Source of the DNA: Acholeplasmataceae bacterium
GTDB lineage: Bacteria; Bacillota_I; Bacilli_A; ML615J-28; CAG-698
Length of the DNA stretch: 17,044 bases
Direction: 5' to 3'
Assembly: GCA_012839485.1 (NCBI GenBank)
Contig: DUNF01000062.1
Location: forward strand, 1-17,044
Every line of letters begins with the position of its first letter. Position 1 is the stretch's first letter. A program made the position numbers and the translations under genes. Under the pieces are notes generated by a model. The model saw nothing but the letters and a program-made list of their open reading frames with translations, ran no database searches and was not told where the DNA came from. Positions 13,702 through 17,044 of the stretch are shown in pieces.

Positions 13702-15702
13702 ATGAAAAAGAAAATCGCAATTATATTTTTATCTATTTTTGTTTTGTTTTTTACAGCCGGCTGTATTGCTAAAGACGGTTCAACAGATATATTTAGATTT
13801 GATGTTCACTCAGTGACTATGGAGGTAGGACAAACAAAAGTTCTATCAATTACAGGACAGTTCAATGTTGAAAGTGAAATCGAATATACAATTACTGAAG
13901 AAAGTAAAAATATTATAAAGTTTGAAAAAATAGCTAATGACAAAGTTAAAATTACTGCTTTAGCTGTAGGTGTAGGTAATATTAAAGCTCATCTTGTTGA
14001 AAGAGATATCTATGCGCCAGCAATTATTGAAGTTACAAGCCCTAAAACTTCAGGAATTAGGATTAGCACTCCTGAAGGTTTCAATAGTGAAATGGAAATA
14101 GGCGAAGAATTACAATTAGGCTATACTCTAACTTCAAACACAAATGAAACTACTGAAGTTACTTGGGAAGTCGGTGATGATTCTCGCGCTTCTATTACTG
14201 CAGATGGTAAATTTACTCCTCAATTTGGCGGAAATCATTTCATTTACGCAAGAACAGTTGATGGTAATTATGCAGTTTTAAAAGTTTTTGTAAATTATCA
14301 TAATCCAACATCAGTAGTTATTGATGTTGTAGAAAATAAATCTGCAGCAGTTACACCAACAAACAACAAAATCGCTTATTTAAGAGAAGTTATAAAATTA
14401 GGAAGTACAGTTTCACCTGCAACTGCTAGTGCTAATGTTGAGTGGAGATTACTTCATCGTACAGATGATAATCAAGTTATTGCAGATCCTGCAAGTGTAG
14501 GTTTAGTTCTTAATCAAAACGGTGAAGTTTATTGTACTTCACTTGCTACACAACAAAGGTTCCGTCTTCAAGCTGTTGCTATGGCGGGCGATGTAGAAAT
14601 TAAATCAAACATTATTACATTAGATTATACTTATGCTCCAGTTGAAAGTGTACAAATTACACAAAAAGACGTTAATGGTAAAACTGTTGCAGTAGAACAC
14701 AGTGTAACTATTATTGCTGGTCAAGAAATTCAATTTGGTGCTTTAGTTGCTCCTGCCAATGCAGCTGCAACTGTAACATGGAGTAAAAAAGTTATTAATC
14801 CTGTTTTTGATTCTTCACAAAGATTTATTCAAGATCCAATTACACGTAGAACAATTACAGAAGCTAACTTAGCAACTATTTCTGATACGGGACTATTTAA
14901 ATCAACATATCACGGAATTGTTGAGGTAGAATTATCTTCTCTTGCCGATAGTAATATTAAACATACAATTACAGTTCATATTCTTGAAAAGAAAAAACCA
15001 GTTAAACTAGAATTATTAATGGACATTGATGATAGATTGTTATCTTATAAATTCTACAGCGATTCAGCAATTTCAACTGCTATTGATAATGCAGATAATA
15101 AGAGAAAGTTTATTATTGGTACTGTAGACATAACTGCTCAAATCTTCCCAGAAGAGACACACCAAGACTTAAAACTTGAATTAGTAGAAAAGGATATGGC
15201 GTTTGTAGTTAAAGATGGAATAACAACAACTTCTAGAGGTGTAACAACATTTAAACTAGGAATTGTAAAAGAGGGTATTTTACACTTTAAGATATCTTCT
15301 CAATACAACGCTTTAAATGAGTATATAACTCCAATCGAAAAAGCCTTAAAAATTATCAGCGAAGATTTTGAAATTAATAGTTCTGAAGGATTAAAAGAAG
15401 ATGCTTTTGGTGATCACACATATCAATATTATGAGGCAATAAGCTTTAGTAGTATTATTGATAAAGCAGACAAAGAGTTTGGTATTGGTGATGCTGAAAT
15501 TACTGAAGATAGTTGGCAAATCGAAGCTTTAGATGGTTCTGATATAAACAATGCTAAGATATTATTATATTCAGCTGGTTTTGGAAAACTTGCAGATTTC
15601 TTAGCACTTGGTGAAGGAAAGTTCAAAATTACATTTACACCATCCAGTTATACTAAACCATTATATACCGTTGTAATAAACGTTGTTGATATAGCAAAAT
15701 AG
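13702..15702 (+). CDS. Surface lipoprotein with bacterial Ig-like (BIG_2-type) repeats
   Basis: A 666-residue predicted exported lipoprotein. The signal peptide has a Lys-rich start, a hydrophobic core (5-17) and a lipobox TAGC with Cys21 as the lipidated residue; Thr at -3 is less usual than Leu. The mature part appears to consist of successive Ig-like beta domains at about 27-110, 115-200, 203-310 and 312-427. The recurring cues are a V-x-I-x strand, a G-Q/E-x-x-x-L or F strand after it, then V-T/E-W followed by T-I-T-x-D/N-G. Residues 430-666 look beta-rich but I cannot assign them. No enzyme motif and no sortase signal is seen. Such proteins are usually adhesive or structural on the cell surface (family knowledge); the partner is unknown. 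The gene is monocistronic, with its own promoter and a terminator overlapping the stop codon. Confidence 0.88.
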   Translation: MKKKIAIIFLSIFVLFFTAGCIAKDGSTDIFRFDVHSVTMEVGQTKVLSITGQFNVESEIEYTITEESKNIIKFEKIANDKVKITALAVGVGNIKAHLVERDIYAPAIIEVTSPKTSGIRISTPEGFNSEMEIGEELQLGYTLTSNTNETTEVTWEVGDDSRASITADGKFTPQFGGNHFIYARTVDGNYAVLKVFVNYHNPTSVVIDVVENKSAAVTPTNNKIAYLREVIKLGSTVSPATASANVEWRLLHRTDDNQVIADPASVGLVLNQNGEVYCTSLATQQRFRLQAVAMAGDVEIKSNIITLDYTYAPVESVQITQKDVNGKTVAVEHSVTIIAGQEIQFGALVAPANAAATVTWSKKVINPVFDSSQRFIQDPITRRTITEANLATISDTGLFKSTYHGIVEVELSSLADSNIKHTITVHILEKKKPVKLELLMDIDDRLLSYKFYSDSAISTAIDNADNKRKFIIGTVDITAQIFPEETHQDLKLELVEKDMAFVVKDGITTTSRGVTTFKLGIVKEGILHFKISSQYNALNEYITPIEKALKIISEDFEINSSEGLKEDAFGDHTYQYYEAISFSSIIDKADKEFGIGDAEITEDSWQIEALDGSDINNAKILLYSAGFGKLADFLALGEGKFKITFTPSSYTKPLYTVVINVVDIAK

Positions 15703-15730
15703 AGACAGATTAAATGTCTCTATTTTTTTT
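15699..15730 (+). terminator. Intrinsic terminator after the lipoprotein gene
   Basis: The nine-base arms 15699-15707 and 15715-15723 pair perfectly around a seven-base loop, followed by eight Ts (15723-15730). The left arm includes the TAG stop codon (15700-15702), an unusually tight arrangement. Confidence 0.9.
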
Positions 15731-15741
15731 GAGAATAGATA

Positions 15742-15770
15742 AGGACAAAAGAAGGAAAATGTGATATAAT
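15742..15770 (+). promoter_or_regulatory. mnmG promoter
   Basis: AGGACA (15742-15747, four of six -35 bases) and TATAAT (15765-15770) are 17 bases apart, with TG at 15762-15763 forming the same TGATATAAT as at the sirtuin and folD. The predicted start near 15777 is inside the ribosome site AAAGGTG (15775-15781), leaving a leader of about 11 bases. Confidence 0.75.
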
Positions 15771-15787
15771 TAAAAAAGGTGAAAAAT

Positions 15788-17044
15788 ATGTATGAAGTAG
15801 TAGTTGTAGGTGGAGGACATGCGGGAATAGAAGCTGCATTAGCCACTGCTAGAAGAAATCATAAAACTTTATTAATCGCAGGAAATTTTGATCATATTGC
15901 AAGTATGGCATGTAATCCTTCTATTGGTGGACCAGCTAAAGGCATCGTTGTTAGGGAAATAGATGCCTTAGGTGGAGAGATGGGAAAAGCAGTAGATAAA
16001 TGTTTAATCCAACTTAAAATGTTAAATAAAAGCAAAGGACCTGCAGTTAGGGCATTAAGAGCTCAAGTTGATAAAACAACATACCCAAAATATATGCAAG
16101 AAGCAATTTTAAAACAAGATAATTTAGACTTCTTGGAGGCATATGTAGATACCTTAATTTATGAAGATGGTGTTGTTAAAGGGATAAAACTAGAAAGCGG
16201 TGAAGAAATTAAGGCTAAGATAGTTATCCTAGCAACAGGAGTATACTTAAACTCTAAAATTCTTGTTGGTCATCAAGAAACCCATTCAGGACCAGACAAG
16301 CAAAAAACTACTACTGGTTTGAGTAAAACACTAGCCGATTTAGGGTTTAAGATTATTCGCCTTAAAACAGGAACACCTCAAAGAATTGCTCATGAAAGTA
16401 TAAATTATAAAGGATTGAAAGTTGAAAAAGGAGATAATGAACTATATCGTTTTAGCGAAGAAACTTCTTGGGAAGATGTAGTAAAACCAGAAGATCAAGT
16501 TGTTTGTTATCTAACATTTACTCAGCCAGAAACTAAAAGAATTATTTTAGAAAATTTAGGTGAATCAAGTATGTATTCTGGTTTAGTTGAAGGCGTTGGT
16601 CCAAGATATTGTCCTTCAATTGAAGATAAAATTGTTCGTTTCCAAGATAAAGAACGTCATCAATTATTTTTTGAACCAGAATCAAGATATACAAATAGTA
16701 TTTATATTCAAGGCTTTTCTACATCAATGCCTTATCATATTCAAGATCAAATTCTAAAGACAATACCAGGACTTGAAAATGCGAAAGTATTAAAATATGC
16801 TTATGCAATCGAATATGATGCAATTGATGCAAGAAGCTTAAAAGCTACGCTTGAAACTAAAAATGTTAAAAACTTATATTGTGCTGGGCAAATTAATGGT
16901 ACTAGTGGTTATGAAGAAGCTGCTGGTCAAGGATTGATTGCTGGTATTAATGCTGCAAACAAGCTAGAAGGAAAAGAACCACTATTTTTAAGAAGAGATG
17001 AAGCTTATATTGGTGTTCTAATAGATGATCTTATTACTAAAGGA
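15788..17044 (+). CDS. mnmG: tRNA uridine-5-carboxymethylaminomethyl modification enzyme MnmG (3' end outside the window)
   Basis: MnmG (GidA), with MnmE, installs the carboxymethylaminomethyl or aminomethyl group on wobble U34 of several tRNAs using FAD, NADH and methylene-tetrahydrofolate. 419 codons are present without a stop, about two thirds of the usual 620 or so, so the gene continues past the right edge. Visible motifs: GGGHAGIEAAL for FAD, Cys42 in MACNPSIGGPAKG, REIDALGGEMG, KGPAVRALRAQ, KTGTPQR (PPR in most), Cys275 in GPRYCPSIEDKIVRF, ERHQLF, and AGQINGTSGYEEAAGQG. Both conserved cysteines important in E. coli MnmG appear to be kept. The ATG at 15788 has AAAGGTG at 15775-15781 and directly gives the MYEVVVVGGGHAG start seen in homologues. 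It follows the lipoprotein terminator with its own promoter. FolD, which makes the methylene-THF used here, is encoded in the same window. Confidence 0.96.
   Translation, partial: MYEVVVVGGGHAGIEAALATARRNHKTLLIAGNFDHIASMACNPSIGGPAKGIVVREIDALGGEMGKAVDKCLIQLKMLNKSKGPAVRALRAQVDKTTYPKYMQEAILKQDNLDFLEAYVDTLIYEDGVVKGIKLESGEEIKAKIVILATGVYLNSKILVGHQETHSGPDKQKTTTGLSKTLADLGFKIIRLKTGTPQRIAHESINYKGLKVEKGDNELYRFSEETSWEDVVKPEDQVVCYLTFTQPETKRIILENLGESSMYSGLVEGVGPRYCPSIEDKIVRFQDKERHQLFFEPESRYTNSIYIQGFSTSMPYHIQDQILKTIPGLENAKVLKYAYAIEYDAIDARSLKATLETKNVKNLYCAGQINGTSGYEEAAGQGLIAGINAANKLEGKEPLFLRRDEAYIGVLIDDLITKG

Noticed and set aside
13682..13705. Seven-codon ORF (ATG at 13682, TGA at 13703-13705) overlapping the lipoprotein start, considered as a leader peptide
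   Set aside because: The predicted transcription start (about 13685) lies after its ATG and it has no ribosome site; its GGAG belongs to the lipoprotein gene.
15429..15846. Two minus-strand frames (15429-15626 and 15661-15846) over the lipoprotein end and mnmG start
   Set aside because: They run antisense through a terminator, a promoter and coding sequence, with no recognisable protein content.

Overview
The window is about 17 kb of AT-rich DNA (roughly 30% G+C by eye). Every convincing gene lies on the + strand. TGG encodes Trp and TGA is used as a stop (pyrG, folD), so the standard bacterial code applies, not the Mycoplasma code. The delta subunit of RNA polymerase (rpoE) sits directly upstream of pyrG, as in Bacillota. 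Together with the very low GC, AGGAGG-type ribosome sites and gene content, this points to a low-GC Bacillota or Mollicutes relative with a standard code (Acholeplasma/Izemoplasma/RF39-like). That placement is inferred from protein resemblance and was not computed.

Layout. Bases 1-233 form a perfect 101-bp inverted repeat at the window edge that folds the start of a DHH-family phosphoesterase gene (nrnA-like) back on itself; this is most likely an assembly artefact and leaves that gene 5'-truncated. It is followed by a tight cluster nrnA-like, surE and rpoE. A strong promoter, a very short leader with an intrinsic terminator, then pyrG come next. This arrangement resembles the CTP-sensing attenuator known at Bacillus and Lactococcus pyrG. 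A COG2509-like FAD oxidoreductase overlaps the end of pyrG and the unit closes at a perfect hairpin terminator. A sirtuin with its own promoter follows, then the overlapping set folD-pth-mfd, a small four-helix membrane protein, degV-fba (terminated), a two-helix membrane protein, a large Ig-like surface lipoprotein (terminated), and mnmG, which runs off the right end.

Function. Most of this is housekeeping: nucleotide metabolism (NrnA-like, SurE, CTP synthase), transcription and repair (delta, Mfd), translation quality and tRNA modification (Pth, MnmG), one-carbon metabolism (FolD), glycolysis (Fba) and fatty-acid handling (DegV). The accessory part is 10.7-11.2 kb and 13.1-15.7 kb, with two unknown membrane proteins and one surface lipoprotein.

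The best observation is in pyrG. The synthetase domain looks intact, but the glutamine amidotransferase domain has lost both its Cys nucleophile (now Ser383) and its catalytic His (now Arg500), each needing at least two base changes. This suggests a CTP synthase that depends on free ammonia. A second pattern is that several promoters place the predicted transcription start inside the Shine-Dalgarno sequence, giving leaders of only about 10-13 nt. I see no tRNA, rRNA, CRISPR array, insertion sequence or phage gene, and no gene-free stretch longer than 300 bases.
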